DNA of 64,000 nucleotides from Geodermatophilus amargosae. GTDB taxonomy: Bacteria; Actinomycetota; Actinomycetes; Mycobacteriales; Geodermatophilaceae. This document shows positions 51,708-61,359 of the stretch, one piece after another. The stretch covers positions 248,001 to 312,000 of the forward strand of contig NZ_FPBA01000001.1 of assembly GCF_900116515.1 (NCBI RefSeq), given 5' to 3'. How positions within the stretch are numbered: position 1 is the first letter of the stretch; every line of letters begins with the position of its first letter. Position numbers and translations under genes: made by a program. Under the pieces are notes generated by a model, which saw nothing but the letters and a program-made list of their open reading frames with translations, was not told the DNA's origin and made no database searches.

Positions 51708-51892
51708 CGGGGAGCATCGAGCGGGCAGCCCCAGGTCTCGAATCGGTGTCGAAAGCCGCGTTCCCTGTTCAGGGGACTCACAGCCCGCGCCTAGGGTCCG
51801 TGTGCGCGCCGTTCGGACGTCTTGCGTTCAACGGCCGTCCACACCGGATCCCATCCGGCCCAGGCCCGGGCCGAGAAGGCAGGTCTCCTGCG

Positions 51893-53599
51893 ATGCAGCG
51901 TCGACCCCCACGCGTGCTGGCCGCCGGCGCGGCCGCACTGACCGCCGTCACACTGGCCGCCTGCGCCTCCAGTGACCGGGACTCCGGTGAGGGGGAGGGC
52001 GGCGGCGAGGCCCAGTCCGGCGGCACCCTCGTCTTCGGCGCGGCCGGCGACCCGGCCATGCTCGACCCGGCGTTCGGCAGCGACGGCGAGACCTTCCGGG
52101 TCGCCCGTCAAATCCACGAGGGGCTGCTGGGCAACGAGCTCGGCGGGACCGAGCCGGTCCCCGAGCTGGCCGAGGACTACGAGGTCAGCGACGACGGCCT
52201 CGAGTACACCTTCAACCTGCGACAGGGCGTGCAGTTCCACGACGGCACCGACTTCAACGCCGAGGCCGTCTGCTTCAACTTCGACCGCTGGTACAACTTC
52301 GAGGGCCTGGCCACCAGCCCGAGCGCCTCGTACTACTACCAGGCGGTCTTCGGCGGCTTCGCCAGCACGCCGGACACGCCCAGCATCTACGAGAGCTGCG
52401 AGGCGACCGACGAATCCACCGCGGTGATCCGGCTGACCCAGGTCACCTCGAAGTTCCCGTCGGCGCTGGCCCTGCCGGCCTTCTCCATCCAGAGCCCGGA
52501 GGCGCTGCAGCAGTACGACGCCGACAACCTCTCCGGCAGCGAGGACGCGCTCAGCTACTCCGAGTACGCCCTGGAGCACCCGACCGGCACCGGCCCCTTC
52601 CGCTTCGAGAGCTGGGACCGGGGCAACGGCGAGGTCACCATCGTCCGCAACGAGGACTACTGGGGCGAGGCCCCGGCGCTCGACTCGATCATCTTCCGGA
52701 CCATCTCCGACCAGAACACCCGGCGGCAGGAGCTGCAGGCCGGCTCCATCGACGGCTACGACTTCGTCGCGCCGGCGGACTACCAGTCGCTGGAGGACGA
52801 GGGCTTCCAGGTCCTCGTCCGCGACCCGTTCAACATCCTGTACCTGGGCTTCAACGGCGGGAACGTGCCCGGCACGAACGCGAACCTGGCGCTGCAGGAC
52901 CCGCGGGTGCGGCAGGCGATCGCCCACGCCATCGACCGCGAGACGATCGTGAACTCGCTGCTGCCCGAGGGGGCGGAGGCCGCGACCCAGTTCGTGCCGC
53001 CGACCGTCGACGGCTGGGCCGAGGACGTCACCACCTACGACTACGACCCCGACCGCGCGCGGCAGCTGCTGCAGGAGGCCGGCGCCGAGGGGACGACGCT
53101 GCGGTTCTACTACCCGACCGAGGTCAGCCGGCCCTACCTGCCGGACCCGGCCGCGATGTTCCAGGTGATCAACCAGAACCTGGTCGACGCCGGCTTCACC
53201 ATCGAGCCCGTGGCCCTGCCGTGGAACCCGGACTACACCAACGCCGTGCAGGCCGGCCAGGCCGACATCCACCTGCTCGGCTGGACCGGGGACTACAACG
53301 ACGCCTACAACTTCATCGGCACGTTCTTCGCCGAGCAGTCCAACAACCAGGCGTCGGCGGAGTTCGGTTCCTTCAGCGCGCCGGAGATCTTCGCCGCGCT
53401 GGCCGAGGCCGACGCCGAGCCCGACCCGGCCAACCGCACGGAGCAGTACCAGGAGGCCAACCGGCTGATCATGGACTACCTCCCCGGTGTCCCGATCTCG
53501 CACTCCCCGCCGGCGCTCGTGGTGGCGGAGAACGTGCAGGGCCTGGAGCCCAGCCCGCTGACCGCCGAGGTCTTCTCGACGGTGTCGATCACCGACTGA
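51893..53599 (+). CDS. Peptide/nickel-type ABC substrate-binding lipoprotein (family 5)
   Basis: 568 residues from ATG 51893. Lipoprotein signal with LAAC (Cys ~24). Family 5 blocks: AAGDPAMLDPAFGSDGETFRVARQIHEGLLG, GLEYTFNLRQGVQFHDGTDFNAEAVCFNFDRW, HPTGTGPFRFESWDRGNGEVTIVRNEDYWGEAPALDSIIFRTI and VRQAIAHAIDRETIVNSLL. It binds a peptide or similar solute outside the membrane and delivers it to the permeases at 53699 and 54700. First gene of a five-gene operon; the 98-bp gap to the next gene holds a strong hairpin that may lower expression of the membrane components. A -10-like TAGGGT occurs near 51792. Confidence 0.93.
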   Translation: MQRRPPRVLAAGAAALTAVTLAACASSDRDSGEGEGGGEAQSGGTLVFGAAGDPAMLDPAFGSDGETFRVARQIHEGLLGNELGGTEPVPELAEDYEVSDDGLEYTFNLRQGVQFHDGTDFNAEAVCFNFDRWYNFEGLATSPSASYYYQAVFGGFASTPDTPSIYESCEATDESTAVIRLTQVTSKFPSALALPAFSIQSPEALQQYDADNLSGSEDALSYSEYALEHPTGTGPFRFESWDRGNGEVTIVRNEDYWGEAPALDSIIFRTISDQNTRRQELQAGSIDGYDFVAPADYQSLEDEGFQVLVRDPFNILYLGFNGGNVPGTNANLALQDPRVRQAIAHAIDRETIVNSLLPEGAEAATQFVPPTVDGWAEDVTTYDYDPDRARQLLQEAGAEGTTLRFYYPTEVSRPYLPDPAAMFQVINQNLVDAGFTIEPVALPWNPDYTNAVQAGQADIHLLGWTGDYNDAYNFIGTFFAEQSNNQASAEFGSFSAPEIFAALAEADAEPDPANRTEQYQEANRLIMDYLPGVPISHSPPALVVAENVQGLEPSPLTAEVFSTVSITD

Positions 53600-53608
53600 C
53601 CCGCACCT

Positions 53609-53651
53609 CCGGCCGCGTCGGGACAGGCCAGTCCTGTCCCGGCGCGGCCGG
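53609..53651 (+). terminator. Hairpin between binding-protein and permease genes (partial terminator or RNA-stability element)
   Basis: 19-bp arms 53609-53627 and 53633-53651 pair with one mismatch and a 5-nt loop (CGGGACAGG / CCTGTCCCG core). It begins 9 bp after the lipoprotein stop, inside the operon. Such elements usually protect the 5' message or reduce read-through. No U-tract follows. Confidence 0.75.
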
Positions 53652-53698
53652 TCCCGTGTCCGTGCCGTGTCCGTGCCCCGGAGAGGTGACCCGAGCGC

Positions 53699-54703
53699 GT
53701 GCTCCGCTTCATCGTCCGGCGGCTCCTCCAGCTGATCCCGATCCTGCTGGGGCTGTCGCTGCTGCTCTTCGCCTGGCTGCGGGCACTGCCCGGCGGGCCG
53801 GCCCAGGCCGCCCTCGGTGAGCGCGCCACGCCCGAGGCCATCGCCCGCTACAACGAGCTGTTCGGTCTCGACCAGCCCCTCTACGTCCAGTACCTGCGCT
53901 TCCTCGGCCGCGCCGTCCAGCTCGACTTCGGCAACTCCGCCCGCACCGGCCGCGCGGTCACCGAGGAGTTCTTCGAGCGGATGCCCGGCACGATCGAGCT
54001 GACCCTCTTCGCGATGCTCTTCGCGATCGGCGTCGGCATCCCGCTGGGCTACCTGGCCGCCCGCCGGCACGGCAGCTGGCTGGACTCGACCTCGGTCATC
54101 GGGTCGCTCCTCGGCGTGGCGACGCCCGTCTTCTTCCTGGCGTACCTGCTGCGCCTGCTGTTCGCCGTCGAGCTGGGTTGGCTGCCCGGCTCCGGCCGGC
54201 AGGAGGTGCGCATCGACGCTACCCGCATCACCAACTTCTACGTCCTGGACGGCCTGCTCACCCGGGAGTTCGACGCCGCCTGGGACGCCTTCCTGCACCT
54301 CGTGCTGCCCGGCATCGCGCTGGGCACCATCCCGCTGGCCATCATCGTGCGGATCACCCGCGCATCGGTCCTCGACGTCGTCAACGAGGACTACGTGCGG
54401 ACGGCGAACGCCAAGGGCCTGGCGACGGCGACCGTCCGCCGCCGGCACATCGTGCGCAACGCCCTGCTGCCGGTGTCGACGACGATCGGCCTGCAGACGG
54501 GGCTCCTGCTCTCCGGTGCGGTGCTCACCGAGACCGTCTTCGCCTTCGGCGGCGTCGGGTCGGCGATCTTCGACGCGATCTTCGCCCGGGACTTCGCCGT
54601 TCTCCAGGGCTTCATCCTCATGCTGGCGGTGGTGTACGTGCTGGTGAACCTGCTGGTCGACATCTCGTACGGCCTGCTCGACCCACGGGTGAGGGTCCGA
54701 TGA
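53699..54703 (+). CDS. Peptide/nickel-type ABC permease, DppB type
   Basis: 334 residues from GTG 53699. RFIVRRLLQLIPILLGLSLLLF opens the protein, followed by a large outer loop (PGGPAQAALGERATPEAIARYNELFGLDQPLYVQYLRFLGRAVQLDFGNS) and six transmembrane segments. LDVVNEDYVRTANAKGLATATVRRRHIVRNALLPVST is the EAA coupling loop that meets the ATPases. DppB/OppB type. The stop overlaps the next permease as ATGA. Confidence 0.93.
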   Translation: MLRFIVRRLLQLIPILLGLSLLLFAWLRALPGGPAQAALGERATPEAIARYNELFGLDQPLYVQYLRFLGRAVQLDFGNSARTGRAVTEEFFERMPGTIELTLFAMLFAIGVGIPLGYLAARRHGSWLDSTSVIGSLLGVATPVFFLAYLLRLLFAVELGWLPGSGRQEVRIDATRITNFYVLDGLLTREFDAAWDAFLHLVLPGIALGTIPLAIIVRITRASVLDVVNEDYVRTANAKGLATATVRRRHIVRNALLPVSTTIGLQTGLLLSGAVLTETVFAFGGVGSAIFDAIFARDFAVLQGFILMLAVVYVLVNLLVDISYGLLDPRVRVR

Positions 54704-55641
54704 CCGCGATGGGCGACGTCAAGCGGCGCCGCATCGACGAGCTCGCCGCACGCGCCGGCCAGGTGCCCGAGGGTGAGGGTGGCGTCTCGCTGACGAAGAG
54801 CGCCTTCCGCCGGCTGCGGCGCAACCCGGTGGCGATCACCGGCGCGGTCATCGTCGTGCTGTTCCTCCTGGTGGCCGCCTTCGCCCCGCTGCTCGCCCCC
54901 AAGGACCCCCTGACGCAGTACCTGCTCAGCGAGATCCGGCCCGGCACCATCCCCGGCAGCCGCGAGGGCTTCCCGCTGGGGGTGGACAACCTCGGCCGCG
55001 ACCTGCTGTCCCGGCTCATCGTGGGGTCGCGGCAGTCGCTGCTGATCGGCGTGGTGTCCACGCTGCTCGGCGTGGTCGTCGGCATGGCGCTGGGTGTGCT
55101 GGCCGGCGCGTTCGGCGGCTGGGTGGACACCGTGGTCATGCGGTTCGTCGACATCCTGCTGTCGATCCCCGGCCTGCTGATGGCGATCAGCATCTCGGTG
55201 CTGCTGGGCCAGAACCAGTACGCGCTGATGATCGCCATCGCGGTCACCCAGGTCCCCGTCTTCGCCCGGCTGCTGCGCGGCTCGATGCTGGCGCAGCGGG
55301 ACAGCGACTACGCACTGGCGGCCCGGGCGCTGGGCATCCGCAGGAGCCGGATCGTGTTCGGCCACGTCCTGCCCAACTCGCTGTCGCCGGTCATCGTCCA
55401 GGCGACGCTGTCGCTGGCGACGGCGATCATCGAGGCGGCCGCGCTGTCCTTCCTCGGCCTGGGCGACCCCGACCTCGCCCGCCCCGAGTGGGGCGCCATG
55501 CTCTCCAACGCGCAGGCGTTCCTGTCCATCCGGCCGGAGCTGGCCGTCTACCCGGCCCTGTGCATCATCGTCGTCGCGCTGGGCTTCACGCTGCTGGGCG
55601 AGTCGCTGCGCGAGGCGCTCGACCCGAAGTTCCGGAGGTGA
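54700..55641 (+). CDS. Peptide/nickel-type ABC permease, DppC type
   Basis: 313 residues from ATG 54700, overlapping the stop before it. A ~35-residue cytosolic start precedes FRRLRRNPVAITGAVIVVLFLLVAAFAPLLAP, the DppC N-terminal helix. Then come GVDNLGRDLLSRLIVGSRQSLLIGV and DYALAARALGIRRSRIVFGHVLPNSLSPVIVQ, the EAA loop, with AIIEAAALSFLGLGDPDLARPEWGAML near the end. It partners the DppB-type subunit. 5 bp separate it from the first ATPase gene. Confidence 0.93.
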   Translation: MTAMGDVKRRRIDELAARAGQVPEGEGGVSLTKSAFRRLRRNPVAITGAVIVVLFLLVAAFAPLLAPKDPLTQYLLSEIRPGTIPGSREGFPLGVDNLGRDLLSRLIVGSRQSLLIGVVSTLLGVVVGMALGVLAGAFGGWVDTVVMRFVDILLSIPGLLMAISISVLLGQNQYALMIAIAVTQVPVFARLLRGSMLAQRDSDYALAARALGIRRSRIVFGHVLPNSLSPVIVQATLSLATAIIEAAALSFLGLGDPDLARPEWGAMLSNAQAFLSIRPELAVYPALCIIVVALGFTLLGESLREALDPKFRR

Positions 55642-55646
55642 GCCGG

Positions 55647-56717
55647 ATGACCATCGTGGAACTGCCCCCGCACGGGGACGACCGCACGGGCCGGCCGGTG
55701 CTGGAGGTCGACGAGCTGACCGTCACCTTCGCGCGCAAGGGTGAGCAGCCCACCCACGCCGTCGACGGGGTGAGCTTCTCCGTGGCGCCGGGGGAGACCG
55801 TCGGGCTGGTCGGCGAGTCCGGCTGCGGCAAGTCGGTGACGTCGTTGGCGATCATGGGTCTGCTGCCGCGGCGCGGCGTCCAGGTGGGCGGCTCGGTGCG
55901 CTTCGACGGCCACGAGCTGCTGGGGGCCTCCGACCGGACGCTGCGCCGGATGCGCGGCGCGGACATGGCGATGGTCTTCCAGGACCCGCTGTCCTCGCTG
56001 AACCCCACGGTGCCCATCGGCACCCAGGTGACCGAGGTCCTGTTCGAGCACCGCGAGATGTCGAGGAAGGAGGCCGTCGACGAGGCCACCCGCCTGCTCG
56101 ACCGCGTCGGCATCCCCGACCCCGCGCGCCGGCTCAAGGAGTACCCGCACCAGCTGTCGGGCGGCATGCGCCAGCGGGCGCTGATCGCGATGGCGCTGGC
56201 GTGCTCCCCGCGGCTGCTCATCGCCGACGAGCCGACGACGGCGCTCGACGTCACGATCCAGGCGCAGATCCTGGAACTGCTGCGCGAGCTGGTGGTCGAC
56301 TCCGGCACCGCGCTGGTGATGATCACCCACGACCTCGGCGTCGTCGCGGGGCTCTGCGACCGGGTGCACGTCATGTACGCCGGCCGGATCATCGAGTCCG
56401 CCGACCGGCACGACCTGTTCGCCCGGCCACGCCAGCCCTACACAGGCGGCCTGCTGGCCTCCGTCCCGCGGCTCGACGGCGCCCGCGGCGTGCCGCTGCA
56501 CCCCATCCGCGGCTCCGCCCGTGACGTCATCCCCTGGACCGAGGGCTGCGCCTTCGCCCCGCGGTGCGACAACGCCCAGGACGACTGCCTCACCGAGGTC
56601 GCCGGGAGCACCGTGCCGCTGGAGCTCGACGGACCCGGGCGCGAGCTGCGCTGCCGCCACCCCCTCGAGTACCCGCGGTCCCCGGCCGGGGCCACCGCGT
56701 CCGGAGCCGCCCGATGA
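55647..56717 (+). CDS. Peptide/nickel-type ABC ATPase, DppD type
   Basis: 356 residues from ATG 55647, with GGAGG upstream at the end of the permease gene. GESGCGKSV Walker [22 protein letters not shown]-loop region, the QLSGGMRQR signature, [14 protein letters not shown]alker B and [16 protein letters not shown]. The C-terminal tail has [14 protein letters not shown], the oligopeptide-type Cys motif that may hold an iron-sulfur cluster in DppD. It overlaps the next ATPase gene as ATGA. Confidence 0.94.
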   Translation: MTIVELPPHGDDRTGRPVLEVDELTVTFARKGEQPTHAVDGVSFSVAPGETVGLVGESGCGKSVTSLAIMGLLPRRGVQVGGSVRFDGHELLGASDRTLRRMRGADMAMVFQDPLSSLNPTVPIGTQVTEVLFEHREMSRKEAVDEATRLLDRVGIPDPARRLKEYPHQLSGGMRQRALIAMALACSPRLLIADEPTTALDVTIQAQILELLRELVVDSGTALVMITHDLGVVAGLCDRVHVMYAGRIIESADRHDLFARPRQPYTGGLLASVPRLDGARGVPLHPIRGSARDVIPWTEGCAFAPRCDNAQDDCLTEVAGSTVPLELDGPGRELRCRHPLEYPRSPAGATASGAAR

Positions 56718-57868
56718 CCGCCGTCCCCGCCGCCGAGAGCACTGCCGCCGACCCGCTGCTGCGGGTCGAGGGCCTGCAGGTGCACTTCCCGATCAAGCGG
56801 GGGGTGTTCTTCGACCGCACGGTCGGCCACGTGCGCGCCGTCGACGGCGTCGACCTGAGCATCACCCGCGGGAGCACCTACGGACTGGTGGGGGAGTCCG
56901 GCTGCGGCAAGTCCACCCTCGGCCGGGCCGTCCTCCGCCTCGTGGAGCCCACCGCCGGCCGGGTGTTCTTCGACGGCACCGACGTCGCCTCGCTGCAGGG
57001 CGAGCCGCTGCGGACGATCCGCCGCCGCATGCAGATGGTCTTCCAGGACCCGCTCGGCAGCCTCGACCCGCGGCAGAACGTCGAGTCGCTGCTGGCCGAG
57101 CCGCTGCACGCCCACGGTCTCGGCGGCGGCAAGGAGGGGATCGCCCAGCGGATCCGCACCCTGCTCGACTCCGTCGGCCTGCCGTCGGCGGCGCTGCGCC
57201 GCTACCCGCACGAGTTCTCCGGCGGGCAGCGCCAGCGCATCGGCATCGCCCGGGCCATCTCGCTGGAGCCCGACCTGCTCATCGCCGACGAGCCGGTCTC
57301 CGCGCTCGACGTCAGCGTGCAGGCACAGGTGGTCAACCTGCTCGAGGAGCTGCAGGAGCGGCTCGGCCTGACCTACCTGGTCATCGCGCACGACCTGGCG
57401 GTGGTCAAGCACATCAGCGACGTCGTGGGGGTCATGTACCTCGGGTCGCTGGTGGAGCAGGCCCCCTCCGACGTCCTCTACGCCGAGCCGCTGCACCCTT
57501 ACAGCCGGGCGTTGATGAGCGCCGTCCCGGTGCCCGACCCGGTGGTCGAGGAGAGCCGGGAGCGGATCCTGCTGGCCGGCGACCTGCCCTCCCCGGCGAA
57601 CCCGCCGAGCGGCTGCCGGTTCCACACCCGGTGCCCGTGGCGGCAGGAGACGCGCTGCGACGACGAGGTGCCGGTGCTGCGCGAGCTCGGACCCGCGCAC
57701 CTGGTCAGCTGCCACTGGGCCGAGGAGATCCGCGACGGCGTGCTGCGCCCCCGGTCGGCCGAGGAGGTGGCCGCCACCATGGGCGTCTCCGTGCGCCCGA
57801 CGGGCGTCGCCGACATCGAGTCCGACGCGCTGGTGCAGGGGGTCGACCAGCCCATCGAGCGCACCTGA
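56714..57868 (+). CDS. Peptide/nickel-type ABC ATPase, DppF type
   Basis: 384 residues from ATG 56714. [19 protein letters not shown] is the characteristic DppF/OppF start, with GESGCGKST Walker [17 protein letters not shown], the EFSGGQRQR signature and [14 protein letters not shown]alker [17 protein letters not shown] is the C-terminal Cys motif. A ~40-residue tail follows the family end. Together with the preceding gene it powers the transporter. The operon ends here; a Rieske gene converges 18 bp away. Confidence 0.94.
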   Translation: MTAVPAAESTAADPLLRVEGLQVHFPIKRGVFFDRTVGHVRAVDGVDLSITRGSTYGLVGESGCGKSTLGRAVLRLVEPTAGRVFFDGTDVASLQGEPLRTIRRRMQMVFQDPLGSLDPRQNVESLLAEPLHAHGLGGGKEGIAQRIRTLLDSVGLPSAALRRYPHEFSGGQRQRIGIARAISLEPDLLIADEPVSALDVSVQAQVVNLLEELQERLGLTYLVIAHDLAVVKHISDVVGVMYLGSLVEQAPSDVLYAEPLHPYSRALMSAVPVPDPVVEESRERILLAGDLPSPANPPSGCRFHTRCPWRQETRCDDEVPVLRELGPAHLVSCHWAEEIRDGVLRPRSAEEVAATMGVSVRPTGVADIESDALVQGVDQPIERT

Positions 57869-57886
57869 GGGACGGGGCGGCCCCGG

Positions 57887-58246
57887 TCAGTCGGCGACGA
57901 CGACGTCGTCCCCGCGGCGCAGGGCGCGCTTGACCCGCAGCTTCAGCACCTTCGCGTAGGCGCGGACGAACTGGGTGTAGCCCGGGGTCGGCCCGTGGTA
58001 GCCGAGCAGCCCTCGCGGGCCCTCGACCATCTCGCCGGTGCGGACGTCGTACTTCGCCTGGTGCCACGGGCAGACCAGGCAGCCGTCGGCGTCGAGGCTG
58101 CCCCCGGAGAGGTCGGCGAGCTGGTGGCGGCAGCGGCGGGAGACGGCGAAGTACTCACCGTCGCGGTTGCCCACGGCCCACTTCCCGGCCCGGCCCACCT
58201 CCCCCGGGGGCAGCTGGGCGGCGGGGATGCGGTCGGTCTCGCTCAC
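57887..58246 (-). CDS. Rieske [2Fe-2S] ferredoxin-like protein
   Basis: 119 residues from GTG 58246. Rieske fold with the cluster ligands C39-x-H41 in SRRCRHQL and C59-x2-H62 in CPWHQAKYD, giving the two-Cys two-His set. ADLSGGSLDADGCLVCPWHQAKYDVRTGEM is the full motif region. The C-terminal ~45 residues (YHGPTPGYTQFVRAYAKVLKLRVKRALRRGDDVV) are basic. No oxygenase domain, so it is an electron-transfer or small ferredoxin-type protein. Partner unknown. Confidence 0.9.
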   Translation of the reverse strand: MSETDRIPAAQLPPGEVGRAGKWAVGNRDGEYFAVSRRCRHQLADLSGGSLDADGCLVCPWHQAKYDVRTGEMVEGPRGLLGYHGPTPGYTQFVRAYAKVLKLRVKRALRRGDDVVVAD

Positions 58247-58345
58247 GGGGGGTCCTCCTCGGGCCGGATCTGGGCTGACCGGGCCCTACCCGGTTGTGTC
58301 CGTCCTACCCGGCCGGTCCGCGCCGGTCCGCCTAGGGTCGGTCGT

Positions 58346-60478
58346 GTGCGCCGGCTGATGGGAGTCCTCGCGGTCGCGGCGGCGGTCGTGGTCGCCGGCG
58401 GCGGTCCGGCGCTGGCCGAGCCTCCGTTCGACGTCCCCGACGAGGTGACCGACCGCGCCGGCGTCCTCGGGTCCGGCGACCTGGCGGAGGTCCAGCAGGC
58501 GGTCGACGACCGGCAGGCCGACGACGGCACCCAGGTCTTCGTCGTCTACGTGAGCTCCTTCGACGGCATCCAGCAGGGCCAGTGGGCGCAGGCCACCGCG
58601 CAGGCCTCGGGCCTGGGCAGCACCGACGTGCTGCTCGCCGTCGCCGTGGGCGACCGGCGCTACGGCTACTGGGTGGACGATGCGTTCCCGCAGACCGACG
58701 CCGAGATCGAGGACTTCCTCGCCCGGGACGTCGAACCGGAGCTGGGCGAGGACGACTGGGCCGGCGCGGCGGTCGTCTTCGCCGGCGGGGTGGGCGACGC
58801 GGCGGGCTCGGGTTCCGGGTCGGGTTCCGGGTCGGGCTCCGGCTCGGGTGCGGTGACCGCCGCGGTGGTGGGCGGGATCGCCGTCGTCGGCGGTGGCGCC
58901 TACCTGGCGGCCCGGTCGCGACGCCGTCGGCAGGGAGCCGCCCCGGCGACCACGCGGATCGAGCGGCCCGACCCGAACGCCGGCGTGCCCACCGAGGAGC
59001 TGCAGGGCCGGGCCAGCGCGGCGCTGCTCGACCTCGACGAGGCGGTCAAGACCTCGCAGCTGGACCTGGACTTCGCCCGGTTGCAGTACGGGGAGGCCGC
59101 CGTCGCCGGGTTCACCGAGGCGCTGGGGCAGTCGCGGCAGGAGCTCACCCGAGCGTTCACGCTGCGCCAGCAGCTCGACGACGAGGTGGGCGGGCGGGAC
59201 GGTGGCATGGACGAGCCGACCCGGCGCGCGGTGCTCGGCGAGATCCTGCAGCTGACCTCGGCCGCCGACGCCCGGCTCGACGAGCAGGCGCAGGCCTTCG
59301 ACCAGCTGCGCGACCTCGAGCGCACCGCGCCGCAGGTGCTGGAGGCGCTGGGCCCCCGCATCACGGCGCTGCACGGCCGGCTCCCGCAGGACGAGGAGCG
59401 GCTGGCCCGGCTGCAGCGGCGCTACGCGGCATCCGCGCTGGCCCCGGTGGCCGACAACGTGGAGCAGGCCCGCGCACGGCTGGCCGCCGCCGAGCAGGAG
59501 GCCGCCGAGGCGCGCGCCGCGCTCGACGCCGGCCGCTCCGGGGAGGCGGTCGGCGACCTGCGCGCCGCCGAGGACGCGGTCGCGCAGGTCGGCACGCTGC
59601 TCGACGCCGTCGGCAGGCTGCAGCGCGACCTCGAGGAGGCGGCCGCACGGGTCCCCGCCGTCCGCGCCGAGACCGAGGAGGACCTCGCCGAGGCCCGCGC
59701 CGTGGTGGCCTCCGGCGACTCCGCCGGACTGCGGCCGCAGATCGCCCGGGCGGAGGCGGGCCTGCGCGCCGCCGACGAGGCCGTGGCCCCACAGGGCGGT
59801 GCGCTACCCGACCCGATCACCGCGCTGCGCCGGCTGGAGGAGGCAGACCTCGCGCTCGAGCAGGCGCTGGCCGTCGCCCGGGACGCCCAGACGCGGGCCC
59901 GACGGGCGGCCTCGGCGCTGGACCAGACGCTGCTGCGCGCCCGGTCCGCGGTCGCCGCCGCGGCCGACTTCGTGGCCACCCGCCGCGGCGCGGTCGGCCC
60001 CGAGGCGCGTACCCGGCTCGCCGAGGCGCAGCGCCACCTCGACACCGCGGTGGGCGCCGGGCGCACCGACCCGGAGGGTGCCCTGCGGGAGGCCCAGCTG
60101 GCCGACCAGCTCGCCCAGTCGGCGCTGCAGCTGGCGCAGTCCGACGTCGCGACGTGGTCGTCCGGCTACGGCGGTGGGTTCGGCGGCGGTGGGTACGGCG
60201 GCGGCGGTTGGTACGGCGGCGGGTACGGGCCCGGGTACGGCGGCGGCTACGGCGGCGGGCGCGGGGGCGTGGACCTGGGCAGCCTGGTGCTCGGCGGCAT
60301 CCTGGCCGGCGGGTTCGGCGGGGGCCGCAGCGCGGGCTACGGCGGCGGCGGGGGCGGCGGCGGGGGCCTCGGCGGCGGGTTCGGCGGCGGGTTCGGGGGC
60401 GGCGGTGGCGGACGGCCGCGCGGCGGCAGCTTCGGGGGCTCGCGCAGCCGCGGTCGCAGCGGCGGCGGACGCTTCTAG
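58346..60478 (+). CDS. TPM-domain protein with coiled coil and glycine-rich tail
   Basis: 710 residues from GTG 58346; ATG 58358 is an alternative. Signal peptide (LMGVLAVAAAVVVAGGGPALA), then a TPM domain (~30-150) with VTDRAGVLGSGDLAEVQQAV, TQVFVVYVSSFDG and LLAVAVGDRRYGYWVDD. A Gly-Ser linker (SGSGSGSGSGSGSG) precedes one helix (AVTAAVVGGIAVVGGGAYLAA). The next ~430 residues are Ala/Glu/Arg-rich helices likely to form coiled coils (EQARARLAAAEQEAAEARAALD). The last ~110 residues are Gly/Tyr-rich. The topology would put the TPM domain outside and the coiled coil inside. Its role in the envelope is unknown. Confidence 0.85.
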   Translation: MRRLMGVLAVAAAVVVAGGGPALAEPPFDVPDEVTDRAGVLGSGDLAEVQQAVDDRQADDGTQVFVVYVSSFDGIQQGQWAQATAQASGLGSTDVLLAVAVGDRRYGYWVDDAFPQTDAEIEDFLARDVEPELGEDDWAGAAVVFAGGVGDAAGSGSGSGSGSGSGSGAVTAAVVGGIAVVGGGAYLAARSRRRRQGAAPATTRIERPDPNAGVPTEELQGRASAALLDLDEAVKTSQLDLDFARLQYGEAAVAGFTEALGQSRQELTRAFTLRQQLDDEVGGRDGGMDEPTRRAVLGEILQLTSAADARLDEQAQAFDQLRDLERTAPQVLEALGPRITALHGRLPQDEERLARLQRRYAASALAPVADNVEQARARLAAAEQEAAEARAALDAGRSGEAVGDLRAAEDAVAQVGTLLDAVGRLQRDLEEAAARVPAVRAETEEDLAEARAVVASGDSAGLRPQIARAEAGLRAADEAVAPQGGALPDPITALRRLEEADLALEQALAVARDAQTRARRAASALDQTLLRARSAVAAAADFVATRRGAVGPEARTRLAEAQRHLDTAVGAGRTDPEGALREAQLADQLAQSALQLAQSDVATWSSGYGGGFGGGGYGGGGWYGGGYGPGYGGGYGGGRGGVDLGSLVLGGILAGGFGGGRSAGYGGGGGGGGGLGGGFGGGFGGGGGGRPRGGSFGGSRSRGRSGGGRF

Positions 60479-60552
60479 CTCCTCGCCGCAGAGGGCCTGG
60501 GAACTGTCGGCCCGCGGTGGGACGGTGCCCTCCCCGACACCGAGGAGGAGCC

Positions 60553-61314
60553 ATGCCCATCCGGAACACCCCCTGGCCCGACGGCACGCCCTGCTGGATC
60601 GACTACGGCGCCGCCGATCCCCAGGCGGCGAAGTCCTTCTACGGCTCGCTGCTGGGCTGGGACTGGACGGAGGACTCACCGGAGTACGGCGGCTACGTCA
60701 ACGCGCTCAAGGACGGGCACCAGGCCGCCGGCCTCGGTCCGCTGACGGACCCGGGTGACTCGCCGTCCTGGACGACGTACTTCGCCACGAGCGACGCCGC
60801 GGCCACCTGCGACCGGATCCGCGAGGCGGGTGGCACCGTCGTCGTGGAGCCGATGGAGGTCGGGCCGATGGGCACGATGGTCATCGCCCGGGACCCGCAG
60901 GGGAACCCGTTCGGCCTGTGGCAGGCGGGCACGCACACCGGCGTCGAGGTCCACAACGAGCCGGGGTCGCTGGCGTGGAACGAGGCCGCCGTCGACGACC
61001 CCGCCGACGCACAGGCCTTCTACGCCGCGGTCTTCGGGTTCCGCTTCGACGAGCTCGACGGCATGGGCGGCTACGCCACCTTCGCCACCGCCGAGCGTCC
61101 CCTCGGCGGCCTGGGCGGGATCGTCCCCGGTGCACCGAAGGGGTGGGCGACCTGCTTCTCCGTCGCCTCCACCGACGACGCGGTGGCCGCGGTCGAGGCC
61201 GCGGGCGGCAAGGTCACGATGGCGCCGGAGGACACCGAGTTCGGCCGGTTCGCCGTGGTGGCCGACCCGTGGGGCGCCTCGTTCTCGGTCATGGAGGAGC
61301 CGGCCGGGAGCTGA
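60553..61314 (+). CDS. VOC-family protein (tandem glyoxalase-type domains)
   Basis: 253 residues from ATG 60553 with GAGGAGG upstream. Two VOC repeats. The first has GTPCWIDYGAADPQAAKSFYGSLLGWDW, GGYVNALKDGHQAAGLGP and DPQGNPFGLWQ. The second has GSLAWNEAAVDDPADAQAFYAAVFGFRFDEL, GGYATFATAERPLGGLGGI and DPWGASFSVME. This matches the CFP30B-like group of actinobacterial VOC proteins. The members bind small molecules or metals; the reaction is not known. Confidence 0.88.
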   Translation: MPIRNTPWPDGTPCWIDYGAADPQAAKSFYGSLLGWDWTEDSPEYGGYVNALKDGHQAAGLGPLTDPGDSPSWTTYFATSDAAATCDRIREAGGTVVVEPMEVGPMGTMVIARDPQGNPFGLWQAGTHTGVEVHNEPGSLAWNEAAVDDPADAQAFYAAVFGFRFDELDGMGGYATFATAERPLGGLGGIVPGAPKGWATCFSVASTDDAVAAVEAAGGKVTMAPEDTEFGRFAVVADPWGASFSVMEEPAGS

Positions 61315-61359
61315 GCGGGACAGGGCCGGCGCGGGCGGGGCGTGCCGGCCGGGCCCCGG

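Noticed and set aside
51791..54448. 885-codon minus-strand frame over the binding protein and permease
   Set aside because: A shadow frame; it has no recognisable domain and crosses a clear hairpin and gene boundary.
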